Positions 20,088 to 30,827 of a DNA stretch of 64,000 nt are shown here, in pieces. The notes under the pieces were generated by a model. It was not told where the DNA came from. It worked only from the letters and a program-made list of their open reading frames with translations, and did not search any database. Position 1 is the first letter of the stretch. Every line of letters begins with the position of its first letter. A program made the position numbers and the translations under genes. This DNA is from Closterium sp. Naga37s-1 (taxonomy: Eukaryota > Streptophyta > Zygnematophyceae > Desmidiales > Closteriaceae): the NCBI GenBank assembly GCA_947471745.1, contig CANJKZ010000823.1:186001-250000 (forward strand), written 5' to 3'.

Positions 20088-20900
20088 CCTAGCAGCAACA
20101 GTAGCAGCAGGAGCAGCGCAACTTGGCAGGGCGGCGCGGCTCGCAAGGGCGGCGCGGGTGCGGCGGTGCGCTTACCAGGGTAGGGCCGCCAACGGCGGCG
20201 GTAGGCAGGGCCGCAACAGCAGCAGTAGGCAGGGCCGCGACTGCGGCTGTAGGAAGGGCCGCAGCAGCTGCAGGCAGGGCCGCGACAGCTTTAGGCGGGG
20301 TCGCGAAAGCAGGCTGGCAGGGCCGCGACGGCTCCAGGCAGGGCCGCTACGGCAGGGAGGCAGGGCCGCGACGGCAGGACGCCAGAGCCGCGACGGCAGG
20401 GCAGGGCCGCGATGGCGGAAGTCAGGGCCGCGACTGGAGGGCGCCGGAGCCGCGTCAGCAGGGCGGCAAGGCTATGACGGGATCAGGCAGGGCCGCGACG
20501 GCAGGGGCCTCGACGGCAGGGGCCGCGACGGCAAGGGGCCACGACAGCAGGGGGGGGGGGGGGGGGGGGGGGGGGGGGGCGCGACGGCAGGGGCCGCGAC
20601 AGCAGGGGCCGCGACGGCAGGGGCCGCGACGGCAGGGGCCGCGACGGCAGGGGCCGCGACGGTAGGGGCCGCGGCGGCAGGGGGGGTGCGCGACGGCAGG
20701 GGCCGCGACGGCAGGGCCGCGACGGCACTAGTCAGGGTCGCGACGGCTCTAGTCAGGGCCGCGACGGCAAGGCAGGCGCACGGGGCGCAGGTAAGGCAGG
20801 CGCGAGGCGCGCGACAGGGCAAGGAGCGCACTTCGGGCAGGGCAGAAAAAAAAAAAAAGTGGTGGGCCCTAAAAAAACGGTCCCACTAGGGAACCTGCTC
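20088..20900 (-). repeat. Copia-A2 GC-rich leader with 30-nt G run
   Basis: It lies between the primer site and gag. It is dominated by a ~15-nt unit (plus strand GGGGCCGCGACGGCA) repeated many times, and contains an uninterrupted run of 30 G at 20550-20579. Frames across it on both strands are repeat artefacts. Confidence 0.85.
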
Positions 20901-21037
20901 TATACCATGTGAAAAATGTACGAGGAATGATGTGGACTAGAAAGGAGATGGGTACAAGTATGAAAACCTAGAAAAGTTGTACCCCATAATGTCTACCCCA
21001 CTACAGCCTACACAGGCTATATCATATATGTTTGACA
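20897..21037 (-). repeat. Copia-A2 5' LTR (20908-21037) and primer site
   Basis: Minus strand: TGTCAAACATATATGATA to TTTTTCACA, 130 bp, then TGGTATAGAGC (20907-20897). The GGGGTACAACTT / TTGTACCCATC inverted pair is present. The partner 3' LTR is missing. Confidence 0.88.
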
Positions 21038-22116
21038 AGGACATGAAAATCGCTTGAATGGTCTCGAACCATCACTTCTACATCAACGATCCAAGCGTCA
21101 TGCTCTGATTGGTCAGAGGTCTAGATGCTCAATCGTGACGAATGCGTGAAGAGCTATCAATTTCTGACATCCAGATCAACGGATTCATGCACACTAGGAT
21201 TTCCCTGTGACATCCGCGACAGTACTTGCGACGAGGTGAACACTCCAAATATTGGAATCAAACATTTTAAATCGTGAAACGTCAAATCGCAAACACAAAC
21301 ATATCACACAAACTAAATGGTCTAGGGAACAAAAGGTTCCACGACGCGGGGGATGTGCCCCTATCATTTACGTTTACCTGTCTGTTACCTATGTTGGGTT
21401 AATAATTTTTAACACGGGCTTCCAACTTTATGTACCTCTTATAGAACAGCAGGCATAAAAAAGGTCACAATACCCAAGCACACGTGAGTGTGGGTTAATC
21501 TAACACAGTTCATGGTTCATTCCCTTCTTCAAATTTCAACCCAACCATGCGGCACGTAAATTTACTACGTACTCGTTCTGTCAAACAGTAGATTGTGTGC
21601 GTAAAGGCATCCCAAGTCTACCAGACCAGTTATGCATAGCAGAATGAACACACAATAAGGTGGATGGGGTAAAAATGTGCAATCCATAAGAAACGCAGCA
21701 AAGGTCAGTGTGGATGTCACGATCACCAAGTAGTCCGGGCACAAACATGGGGGCACAGTTGTACATTCGTTTCGATATGGGCAGGGACTTACTTCTTTTT
21801 TTATGTAGACGAAACTTGTATACACATCCTAAGGCATTCACACAAACAATGCATAACGTTTATATAAAAAAATAATCATGGCTAGCCTAGGTCGATTCGT
21901 ATTCCGTTGTACTCTAATTCATATTTCTGTATTTCCATGTATTTATTTATCTCAATCATTTTACATCCACTCTGAATTGAGACCAAGGCCCAATACTACA
22001 TACCAACTGTGTTTTGACGTTCCTGTGGTGATCCTAGGGCCGATCAACATCTGATCGCAGCATTGTATTCATGAACACATTTTTCGCCAAGAGACCCTAA
22101 ATTTCTTTTTAGTCTC
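21038..22116. other. Unassigned spacer between Copia-A2 and Copia-A4
   Basis: About 1.1 kb, clearly more AT-rich than the flanking elements. I find no convincing coding frame, LTR end, primer site or tandem repeat. Short frames on either strand (up to 86 codons) have no recognisable motif. It may be pre-insertion genomic DNA. Confidence 0.5.
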
Positions 22117-22233
22117 TGTGAGAATCAACAGGAATGAATGAACTAGGAAAGTGTGAGATACAAATAGAAAACCTGTACCCCTTAGTGTCTACCCCACTAC
22201 AGCCTACATAGGCTAAGGCATATATATCTGACA
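22117..22233 (-). repeat. Copia-A4 3' LTR (117 bp)
   Basis: Minus strand TGTCAGATATATATGCC to GATTCTCACA. The adjacent 3' block (22234 to about 22390) contains the CCCCCACTTTGCCTATGGGGG hairpin. The 5 bp beyond the LTR are GTCTC; there is no partner because the other end is truncated. Confidence 0.88.
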
Positions 22234-22436
22234 CACCCCCATAGGCAAAGTGGGGGAGAACTAGGGGTCACAAGACCAGTCAAGCAAAGCAAAGCAAAGC
22301 AAGCTCAGGGTGGATCACAACGTCACCACACATTCCGAGCACCGGTTCAAAGGCCACAAGGCCAGTTCACATGCAAGTTCATATATAAAGGTAAACAAGC
22401 AAGTGCAGGTATATATAGATCACAGTACAAGGAAAG

Positions 22437-24851
22437 TCAAGAGGTAAGCAAGTGAGGCCAAGTAGGCACAAGACCTAGCATAGTACAGAAGCGCTGATGA
22501 TCACAAGGCTGAAGCGCCTTGGTGAAGATATCAGCAGTGTTGGCCTGAGAGGCCACGTAAGCAAGGCGCAGCTGACCACGCTGCTGCAGCTCACGAGCAA
22601 GGAAGTAGCGAAGAGCAATGTGCTTCGTTCTGTGCTCCAGTCTGTGCTCCCGACACAAGGCCAGCATGGCCTTGTTGTCTACGTACAGAACTGGAGGAGA
22701 ACGAGGCGGCTCTCCCAGGTCAGTCAGCAGGTAGGTGAGCCAGCGTAACTCCTGTGCAGCCATGGCCCTTGCGTAGATCTCAGCCTCACAGCTGGAGCTG
22801 AGAACAGAAGACGAGCGAGTAGACCGCCACGAAACAGAGCCGGAACCAAGGCTGAAGGTGTAACCCTGTGACGACCGCTGCGTAGCCAGGTCGTCAACCC
22901 AAGACGCGTCTGCGTGACCAGTGAGGACCACTGGACTCCGCCCTCCAAGCACTAGCCCCAAGCCCGAAGTACTGCACAAGTAGCGCAACACCCTCTTCGC
23001 TGCAGCCATGTGCTCTGGTCGGTGTCTCCCAGGAGCAACATAGCGTGCCAAGATGCTCAGAGGGTATGCTAGGTCAGGTCGAGTGCAGGTCATCAGGTAC
23101 ATGAGGCAGCCAGCAAGCTCTGGGTACGGGCCACTCGGCTCTACGGACTCATCCGAAGGCAGAGCTGAGAGCGAGTGGCGAGTAGACAGAGGAGTGGCCT
23201 GAGGCGAGGAGTACGTGAAGTCGAAGCGCTGAAGGACCTGCTGCACCATGTGTGACTGAGTCAGGGTAATGGTGCGCCGTGCTCTGTCCCGGGTGATCTG
23301 CAAGCCAAGATAGCTGCGCAGTTCGCCCAGGTCTGTGCACGTGTGTCTCTTCTGCAGCTCGGACTTCACGTGGGCGAGTCCAGCAGTGTCAGCTGTAGCA
23401 AACACCAAGTCGTCGACGTACACGAGGATGTAGAACGGCGGCAGCAAAGTGTCGGTGCGAAGAAACAGCGACGGGTCAGCAGTGGAAGGAGCAAACCCAA
23501 GAGCCGCAAGCGTAGTCCTCAGTGTGTCGTGCCACTCACGTGGCGCCTGGCGGAGACCGTAGACTGGCCGCCGGAGGCTCCACTGGGTACCAGGAGGAAA
23601 CGACCCAGTGAAGCCAGGTGGGCGGCGCAGCCAGATCTCCTCGTGCAGACTGCCCTGTAGGAAAGCAGTGCTGAAGTCAAGGGAGTGAAGCTCGTAGTCA
23701 CGCTGAGCAGCAACGTGCAGCAGAACCCGAAGAGTGGTCATCTTTGGGGTCGGGGAGAAGGTCTGAAAGTAGTCAACTCCCTGCCGCTGACTGAAGCCTC
23801 GAGCCACGTAACGCGCTTTGAAGACAGGCGGAGAACCCGGCGGCCGCTTCACCCTGAAAATCCACATGCCACTGACGATGTTCGCCCCAGGTGGGGGAAC
23901 CTCGTCTACGTAGGTGCCTGTGGACTTCCAGGAAGCCATCTCTGCATCCATGGCTGCCTGCCACTGAGAGGAGTAAGGACCCTCTATCGCCTCTGCGTAA
24001 GAGCGCGGGGTCGGGATGTCTGGTGCATCCGGGTCTCCCTCAGGGGCAAGCAGCGTGGACACGAGATGAGGTAAAGCAGCTGCAAAACACTGGAACTCCT
24101 CCTGTCGGTCCTCAAGGACGTCCGTGCTAAGAGCACACTCACCCCCGACGGACGGAGGACAGACAGACGCAGACTCAGCAACAAGACTAGCGGCGTAGTC
24201 TAGACGACAGTGAGCAGCGAAGTCGACAAGCTCGGTAACTAGGGCAGACGCAGCAGTGGACTCAAAGGAAGGGTCAGTGACAACAGTGGCTAGGAAACGC
24301 GTGACAGTAGGACTGGCAGCACGAAGGGAGTCAGACGCCGGGTCAGCAAGAGCAGGAAGAGAGGACTCTGGAGGAGACGGCAAAGGGACACGCTGTGGCG
24401 CAGTGGAAGGACGCAGTGCCATCTGATGCGTGCCCGGGACTGCAGGAGGACGCGGACGTGGAACACGACGACTAGTGCGAGCAGTGCGAACAGGAGACGC
24501 AGGACGCGACTCAGGGTCACGACGCTCAGCAAGACCTCCAGTAGGACCAGCGTAGGGAGAAGGAGCAGGCAGAGGGGAGACCAGCTGTAACTGTGACTCG
24601 GACTGGACAGGCGGAGGACACTCTAAGGAAGGAGCAGGACTAGAAGAAGGCGGAAGACCAAGAACCTGCTCAAGGAGCGGAACGACGTACGGCCGCGGCC
24701 GCGCAGCACCTCCAGAACTCGCAGGGACAACACCAGCAGCACCACCAGCTCCAGCAGCACCACCAGCTCCAGTACCTCCAGCAGCTCCAGCTCTAGCAGG
24801 ACCACCAGCAGACACAGCCGCTCCGGCTCCAGTACCTCCAGTAGCACCCAC
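22437..24851 (-). CDS. Copia-A4 linker, reverse transcriptase and RNase H (partial pol)
   Basis: A frame of 804 codons, open from the Gly/Ala linker to the normal stop after LLTS. It holds the Pro-rich post-linker region, STDVLEDRQEEFQ, RT motifs (WIFRVKRPPGSPP, SLDFSTAFLQG, YVDDLVFA), and RNase H (HADASW, EAEIYA, YVDNKA, HRTKHIALRYF). It is the best preserved RT-RNase H of the minus-strand A copies, but it has no gag or protease and its integrase is in another frame, so it is a fragment rather than a working gene. Confidence 0.88.
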   Translation of the reverse strand: MGATGGTGAGAAVSAGGPARAGAAGGTGAGGAAGAGGAAGVVPASSGGAARPRPYVVPLLEQVLGLPPSSSPAPSLECPPPVQSESQLQLVSPLPAPSPYAGPTGGLAERRDPESRPASPVRTARTSRRVPRPRPPAVPGTHQMALRPSTAPQRVPLPSPPESSLPALADPASDSLRAASPTVTRFLATVVTDPSFESTAASALVTELVDFAAHCRLDYAASLVAESASVCPPSVGGECALSTDVLEDRQEEFQCFAAALPHLVSTLLAPEGDPDAPDIPTPRSYAEAIEGPYSSQWQAAMDAEMASWKSTGTYVDEVPPPGANIVSGMWIFRVKRPPGSPPVFKARYVARGFSQRQGVDYFQTFSPTPKMTTLRVLLHVAAQRDYELHSLDFSTAFLQGSLHEEIWLRRPPGFTGSFPPGTQWSLRRPVYGLRQAPREWHDTLRTTLAALGFAPSTADPSLFLRTDTLLPPFYILVYVDDLVFATADTAGLAHVKSELQKRHTCTDLGELRSYLGLQITRDRARRTITLTQSHMVQQVLQRFDFTYSSPQATPLSTRHSLSALPSDESVEPSGPYPELAGCLMYLMTCTRPDLAYPLSILARYVAPGRHRPEHMAAAKRVLRYLCSTSGLGLVLGGRSPVVLTGHADASWVDDLATQRSSQGYTFSLGSGSVSWRSTRSSSVLSSSCEAEIYARAMAAQELRWLTYLLTDLGEPPRSPPVLYVDNKAMLALCREHRLEHRTKHIALRYFLARELQQRGQLRLAYVASQANTADIFTKALQPCDHQRFCTMLGLVPTWPHLLTS

Positions 24852-25069
24852 TCCAGCAGCACCACCAGCTCCAGCTCCACCAGTAGCTCCAGCACCAGGA
24901 GCACCACCAGGCCCAGCAGCTCCAGTACCTCCAGTACGAGCACCTCCGGGACCCGTGGCTCCAGCACCCCCAGCAGAAGCAGATTCTCCAGCACCGGCTC
25001 CAGCAGCACCTCCAGCTCCAGAAACTCCAGCAGCAGCAGAACCTCCAGCACCGGCAGCACCTCCAGCTC

Positions 25070-25438
25070 CAGCAGCACAGCACGGCGCTCAGCAATCCCA
25101 TTTTGCTGTGGAGAGGCCAGAAGCGTGAACGTCTGGCGGATGCCCTCCGCACGACAGAAGGCTCGCAGAAGGTCGGAGGAAAACTCTCCGCCTCTGTCGG
25201 AGTGCAGACGCAGAACAGGAAAGTCCGAGCCGAAACGCTCTCTGAGCTGGAGACGAGCAACGCGGATCCAGTCGATCAACACCTCAGTGACCTCACCCTT
25301 ACTGCGCAAGGGGAAGACAGTGGTGTAACGCGAGTAGTCGTCAACCACCAGCAGGAAGCAACGCTCGTGACCCTGTCCACGGACGCGGGCTGGGCCCCAC
25401 ACGTCCATGTGAAGAGTCTGCAGTGGAGCCTTTGTCGA
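25070..25438 (-). pseudogene. Copia-A4 integrase fragment
   Basis: It reads TLHMDVWGPARV, VVDDYSRYTTVFP, LHSDRGGEFSS and QQNGIAERR, so the D, D and E residues are kept. Directly after AERR the frame enters the Gly/Ala linker out of phase (read as Val/Leu/Glu repeats), so the C-terminal third of integrase and the start of the linker are deleted. Confidence 0.85.
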
Positions 25439-26140
25439 AACGAGCATCTGACGAGGCAGCGACGGAGCATTCACGACTGTCTGAGTATATGTACGCGGAC
25501 TGCACATTGTTGACTTGCAGGATTATCACGGGGATTAGGTCGTCCTCCATCCCCCATGTGCGTCTTACGTGGAAGCGCCGGAATAGTCACGACTGTGTCA
25601 CGAGCTGATCGCGGATTGCACACTGTTGTCGTGCGGATTTTCGGTTGGTATTTTGTGAGTATCAAGTGACGCCCTCATTGCTACATATCATTCCCCACGC
25701 ACTATTCGCGAGGCATTTACTTGACGTTAGCTGGCCATTTTGTTGGACAAGCAGCGTACGTTGAAGCGACGAAATACTCACGGATGTTTCACGAGGTGAT
25801 CGTGGATTGCCAACTGCACTTGACGTTTACTCATAGGCAGTGGGATGTACACGGCACCTTCACAATACCTTCGCGAGGCATGGACACGCGTCCAACTGAT
25901 ATGTTACAAGCCATTGACTGGCAATTGCGGTGTTTGTTGACCGTTCATAGACCCTTTCTAAACGAGGCCATAGTATGTCAAGTTTTGGTTCAAAATGGAA
26001 TCCATATTATGGTGCAAACGTAAGCACACACTAAAATTCATATCCACACATGATGCACAGTGCGCTACCATAGCCCTAAGTAGCATGTTTAGATATCGGC
26101 GGTACCTCAAAACTACCACCTAATGCCCATGCCCGCTAGC
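25439..26140. other. Spacer with degenerate direct repeats, downstream of the Ulp1-like gene
   Basis: No gene is recognised. Related segments recur: CACGAGCTGATCGCGGATTG near 25599 and CACGAGGTGATCGTGGATTG near 25791, plus GGACTGCACATTGTTG near 25498 and GGATTGCACACTGTTG near 25613. These could be subterminal repeats of a DNA transposon or local duplications. Confidence 0.4.
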
Positions 26141-26680
26141 CTATTCATCCTTAGATCCTACACACTCATCGTTATCTCCTGTCACCCCTCGTGACAGGCC
26201 TTCACCCACCGTTCTGGCCATTTTGTCGGGCCGACCGCCAGGCTGACCCAAGCTCCTATCCAGTGCTGCTTGCTTCATCGCAGCCTTGCGCTCTTTTTCG
26301 TCATACTTAGCCTTAGCAGCAGGCCAATACTCCGCCCACTGCTCCCACTTGTGCCAGAACTTCTGACGGACCATCAGCTCACACTGCTGAGCCGTACAAC
26401 CCTATAACTTTGCCCTGTCACCGTCCGTCAAGGGTATGAGATCGCCTCTCGTGGGATTGTCGACGAACATCACATGAGACGCTGCGGCTATTGACCTAGC
26501 CGCGGCGACCTCAGATTGAAAGTGACTGCTGATGACAATCAGAGAATTGGAAGTGTGGTCGAGGACAATCCTAGCCACCCACTCGTTCTTACCCTTCTTC
26601 TTTGTGACTCTCGTGAACCCCTTGCTGGCGGCCTCCTCCTCCTCACCAACCTGGGAGGAGGCGGCTGGGGAGGGCAGAAC
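26141..26680 (-). other. Stop-interrupted 3' extension of the Ulp1-like gene, weakly AP2-like
   Basis: Directly after the TAG ending the long frame (26681-26683), the same frame stays open to 26141 apart from one more TAG (26402-26404). The translation looks like real protein: an acidic stretch, then KKKGKNEWVARI, then SSHFQSEVAAARSIAAASHV, which loosely resembles the W..RI and F.tEeEAArAyD pattern of AP2 DNA-binding domains; then MVRQKFWHKWEQWAEYWPAA and a charged tail. Either the gene is longer and has gained two TAG stops, or small introns remove them, or this is a relic. The AP2 resemblance is weak and judged by eye. Confidence 0.45.
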
Positions 26681-29603
26681 CTATTGCGAGGGCATGTTCA
26701 GTAGAGTCCCACGAGGTGCGGAGGAGGTGTGGCCAGGTAGGATGCTACCAGTGTCAAGCGCCTCAGCAGCAAAGAGGAAAGTAGGTGGTTCCTGCACACC
26801 GGGGCCGTGTGACGACAAAGGCAGATGCACGGACGCGGTTGGATGTCCTGATCCGTGGAAGAGCAAGTTAGGACAATGCAGAGCATGGCCACTAGGCCCT
26901 GCTGGCGCGACATGTGCAGATGCTCCCGGCTGAACACCACCTGCCTGTTGAGCAAACACCCCCGCTCCTGGTGCACGAAACCCCTGAAGATGCATCCCGG
27001 GTGGAAAACTCGAGGGCACAAACAGCCGTTCTCCTGATGTACATGCCGCTGAACTTGTGTGAAGCAAAGCTGTCCTCGGAGCGTCATCCGCTGCTTGCGA
27101 CCCGGTTGCATCCTGGACCTGCACACATGGAGGAAATTTGTGAGATCCGACCCCGGTCCCAATATATCCCAGCAATCGTCTCCAGGTCGTACCACGCCTG
27201 CGTTGATAGCAACCCCCGTGGCAGGTCCGTGCTGACCCGCTGCCGCCTTTGGAGCACCCGCGGTAGCACATGGCTGCGCCGCCGCTGCTGTAAGTGCAAC
27301 GCCTGCAGAACCTGGCTGACCCGCTGCTGCTGTAGGTACACCGGCTGCTGCCTTTGGCTGACCCGCTGCTGCTGTTGGAATAACGGCTGCTGCAACTGGC
27401 TGACCTGCTACTGCTGTTGAAACACCGGCTTCTGCACTTGGGTGACCCGCTGTTGCTGTTGGAATAACGGCCGCTGCACCTGGCAGACGCGCTCCAGCTG
27501 GAAGAGCACTGGCAGAGGAGCCTGGCTGAACCGCTCCAGCTGGTGGAGCACCAGCATAGGCACCTGGCTGACCCGCTCCAGCAGGAGGAGCACGGACAGA
27601 GGCACCTGGCTGACCCACTGCTGCTGTAGTAACACATGCTGCAGCACCCGCCTGATCTGCCGCGGAGGATGAAGCGCCGGCTGCGGGACCCGTGTCACCC
27701 ACCGTAGACCTCTGTGCACCGGATGTGGCTCCCTGGGCTTGCACGAACCCTGGAATCTGGCCGAAAAGTGGTCTACGCGCAAGTGACGGAGCAACAGCAG
27801 AGGTGTGAAGAGCACCTCTTGTTGAACCAGGAGCTACTACAGCAGCGGTGGATTCGTCGGCTTCAGGCCTGTTCAAACCCTCCAGGGCAGCCATCGGCAG
27901 CTTGAACCCTGCATGTGCAGCTAGCTGCTGAAAGGCGGTAAACAGTGATGACACAGATACCGTCAGTTTGACAATTCCCTCCCCACCCTTAAAAACCGAG
28001 TCTTTCAGATTATCCATGTCTTCCAAAAGGCTGTTGATCTGGGCAGCTTGGAGAGCCTGCTCCGCCGATAGATCTTTAACCTTGGTCTCAAGATCGACCT
28101 CAACTACGTCGTCGCTCTCACCCTCATCCTCTTGCTGCTGCTCACTCTGTGGTGGAATATCGGCCCCCTTCATTATCAGCGATTCCAGCACAGTACCTTC
28201 GCCGGCCTCGCACATCAGAGCACGGATTTCACGCCTGTAGTGCGCGCCTTCATAACGGAGTTTCGGAATCCCTTCTTCCATGAATTGGAAGCAGCGGAAT
28301 ACAAGCTCCTTGATGAACATGCAGACGTAGACCCCGCAGTCTACGTCGTTCTGTTGCTGGGGTACTTCGAAGTACTGCTAAACACAAGATTAAAAAAACA
28401 AGATAAACATAGTCACTTTGAAGCAGGTAAATCGTGTTGTGCTTCTTACAGACAGCGTGACATCAAACACAAATTTGACAAACTCACTTGAAGGCCTCGG
28501 CTGTGCACGCGTGTGAGCCGCTCTGTCACTTCTTCCCATGGCAGATCAGGGCAGGCCTTTTTAAGGGCCCGCCCAAGAAGCCTGCGGATGGATCAAGAAC
28601 AGTGGTTTTTTCAACGCAAGGTCTACACGTGAGCAAGAAAGTTGATAGTAAGGCCCATAAAAATGCCGCCGCAGCCTAAACTCACGTGTTGATGTTTGTG
28701 AACACGGCTTCGCGCTGATCGTAATGGACGCGTGCGGAGTCGTAAAGGACTGCTATAACTATTTCTTCCGGCGCCGTGGCTTGGTATTCCTCGTTGCTTA
28801 GGAGCAGCAGACGGGGGTCCCTAACAACCACAAGGCTGAAATGATGTACTGGTTCACTGCAGAGAAACAATGGAGCGGAAGTCAGGACATGAAGACAACC
28901 GTCGGAAACATCAATGAACCTTAAACGAGAGCTCTGTGAACCACCCTAAACCAAATTAATGTCTCCCTCACTTGTTGAAAACCACGATGCAAACGTAGTC
29001 GTGCTCGAACAGAGTTTTGCAGTCGACTCCGCATGCAAGCTCCTGTCCCCCGGTGACGGTTTGGAAGGCGAGCGTGTCAAGCGCCAACCACGTTTTTCCG
29101 TCTGGAAGCTCCTTGTAAAGAAGGCTCAACACCCTGAAACGATACGAACACGAATGACCATTAAAATGAAGGCGATGAGTACGTAATACTAGTAAACCGC
29201 GTATCAGGACTTACACGTTGTGAAAGTCGATAATTGAGGTCGATAGCTCGTAACCATCCTGTATGTGGAGGGCATCCATGATTGTCACCTTCGCTCTCTG
29301 GCCGTGATGATTTTTTAACTCATGAATTGGGAAATGGTTACTCTTAACAGACCTAGGAAGCTTATCGTTCACGCTGTCATGAACTTTGACACCCTTCGCG
29401 AACCTTGATATTATGTCGTCGGGCTCCGGCAGCACATCTACGCCTTCTAATATAACTGGGACCTTAAATTCTGGGCTCGGAGCCGGCACAATGTCGCTCA
29501 CATCCTGCTTGCCCCTGGTTGATCGTTTCCCTCGCGTAACGGCGGTCTGATTACCTACGGCTTTTTGGGTCTTGAGGCGTGTAGAATGCCTAGGAGGCGT
29601 CAT
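26681..29603 (-). CDS. Ulp1/C48-family cysteine protease-like gene, six exons
   Basis: Predicted exons: 29603-29215, 29133-28972, 28856-28686, 28581-28488, 28377-27193, 27118-26681. All five introns are GT-AG and phases match at every junction, giving 812 codons. C48 enzymes cleave SUMO or related modifiers. The catalytic pattern is visible: His about 189 (PVHHFSLVVV), Asp about 223 (VLYDSARV), Gln about 280 and Cys about 286 (QQQNDVDCGVYVC), with Gln six residues before Cys as in Ulp1. A spacer between His and Asp longer than usual (LLLLSNEEYQATAPEE) is odd. Next come an acidic, coiled-coil-like stretch (about 310-370) and a long tail of AAAGQPG / GVPTAAAGQ repeats (about 400-660). C48 domains are also carried by plant DNA transposons, so a transposon origin cannot be excluded. 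The last intron (74 nt) is the least certain. Confidence 0.75.
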
Positions 29604-30827
29604 CGTGAGCTAACCTAATAAGCACTACGTGAACTTTATGAACTGCTGCTGGTTTGGAAAAGGCGGAGAGGAGGATGCTATGGTAATTGAAAAGTAGAGG
29701 TGAGAATGAGAGAACAAATGAGTCGCTACTAAATGATGTCAAAACCCTTGGTCCACGAGAGACCCATGGAGGAAATGGCGATTGCGTGCTCACGAGACGT
29801 TGACGGGGGAGAAGTCGACGTGAAGCAAGGACGATGAAATGACAGACCGTTGCGCGCGTGCATGCAACGGTGCTTAACCAGCCAAGTTTAGTCCAAGGTG
29901 TCACGCACTTATTGACTGGAACCCTGCCATTGATGGGTGTCGAATGAAAGTGCAGAAGACTCGTGGAAACATGAACAGCTGTGTTTTACAGCACACCAAT
30001 AAAGGCAAAGTCGTAATGAGTGTGTGCAACATTCACGAGATGTTTGGACCCGCCCACAAAAACCAAGAAAGTGTACAGAATTCGGTGTTGATGGTGAAAA
30101 CTGACCACGGGAATCGGGCGCGATCGCGTGGCAGGAGGCCTGTAAAAACCAGTGCCCGTTGGAATTGAAGACGAGAAAGCACGGCGGTTCGTCATTCCCT
30201 CCAAATTTCCTCTGACGCAGATGTGCGCACTCTGTACAGAGTGCGCCTCGAGAGATCATACTCCCTCCTTGGTGGGCGGATGAATTCAGCTCAGCGCTAT
30301 CGACGAGCAGCTATTGCATCATGTGCTCTATTGAGCACTTGGTGTCATTGCTTTAGTATTTTCTGTCACTTCACTTGTACGCAGCGCAATCTTTAGGCGT
30401 ACCGAAGAGACGCAGACCCATGCATTCTCTTCATTATTCCCTTTTCACAGTCAGAATCAGTTAATGTCACGCAACCCCCATGCACATAGCACGCAAGGTT
30501 GACAGCGCACGCCTCTTATGCGACAGTCGCGTCGTACGACGAGACGCTGCGGCGGGAAGGATAGTTTCTTGCAAACCATAGTCGCCTAAAGTCCACGCCC
30601 TCCCGTCGCGAGTACTTCCTGCACTCCGCGAGTCGCGTAATTCATCTGAAACCTTGCCACACGAGTCACGTGACATTCCGCCCAGCGAATCAACTCAAGC
30701 ATTTCGGAGATAACACGCTTCTCATAGCATGTGAAAAAAAAAAACATTTCCGGAAAACAGCACCGTGACGAGTTCTGCGGAGCCTCAAAAGTAATTTCCG
30801 AAAACCCACGCTTTGCAAACCGTGACG
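29604..30827. promoter_or_regulatory. Divergent intergenic region between the Ulp1-like and methyltransferase-like genes
   Basis: About 1.2 kb separates the two start codons, which face away from each other, so it should hold both promoters. I see no clear TATA box or repeat. Minus-strand frames near 29909-30259 lack recognisable motifs and are not called. Confidence 0.4.

Larger units (their letters stand above)
15377..21037 (-). mobile_element. Copia-A2, decayed element lacking its 3' end
   Basis: On the minus strand: 5' LTR (21037-20908), primer site, GC-rich leader, gag, protease, integrase, reverse transcriptase and most of RNase H. The 3' untranslated block and 3' LTR are absent; RNase H joins A3 gag in frame near 15376. 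Frameshifts, stops and a linker deletion make it inactive. Confidence 0.9.
22117..25438 (-). mobile_element. Copia-A4, 5'-truncated element
   Basis: On the minus strand: integrase from about 25438, a shortened linker, reverse transcriptase, RNase H, the conserved 3' block and a 117-bp 3' LTR. gag, protease, leader and 5' LTR are absent; homology to its sisters stops abruptly near 25438 (GGAGCCTTTGTCG on the plus strand, then unrelated sequence). Confidence 0.9.

Noticed and set aside
21565-21841. Two overlapping minus-strand frames of 86 codons
   Set aside because: No motif, no splice or start support, overlapping each other in AT-rich spacer; nothing to favour coding.
29909-30259. Minus-strand frame of 116 codons upstream of the Ulp1-like gene
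   Set aside because: No recognisable motif and no in-phase splice to the first Ulp1 exon, which has its own ATG; it could still be a small gene but I cannot support it.
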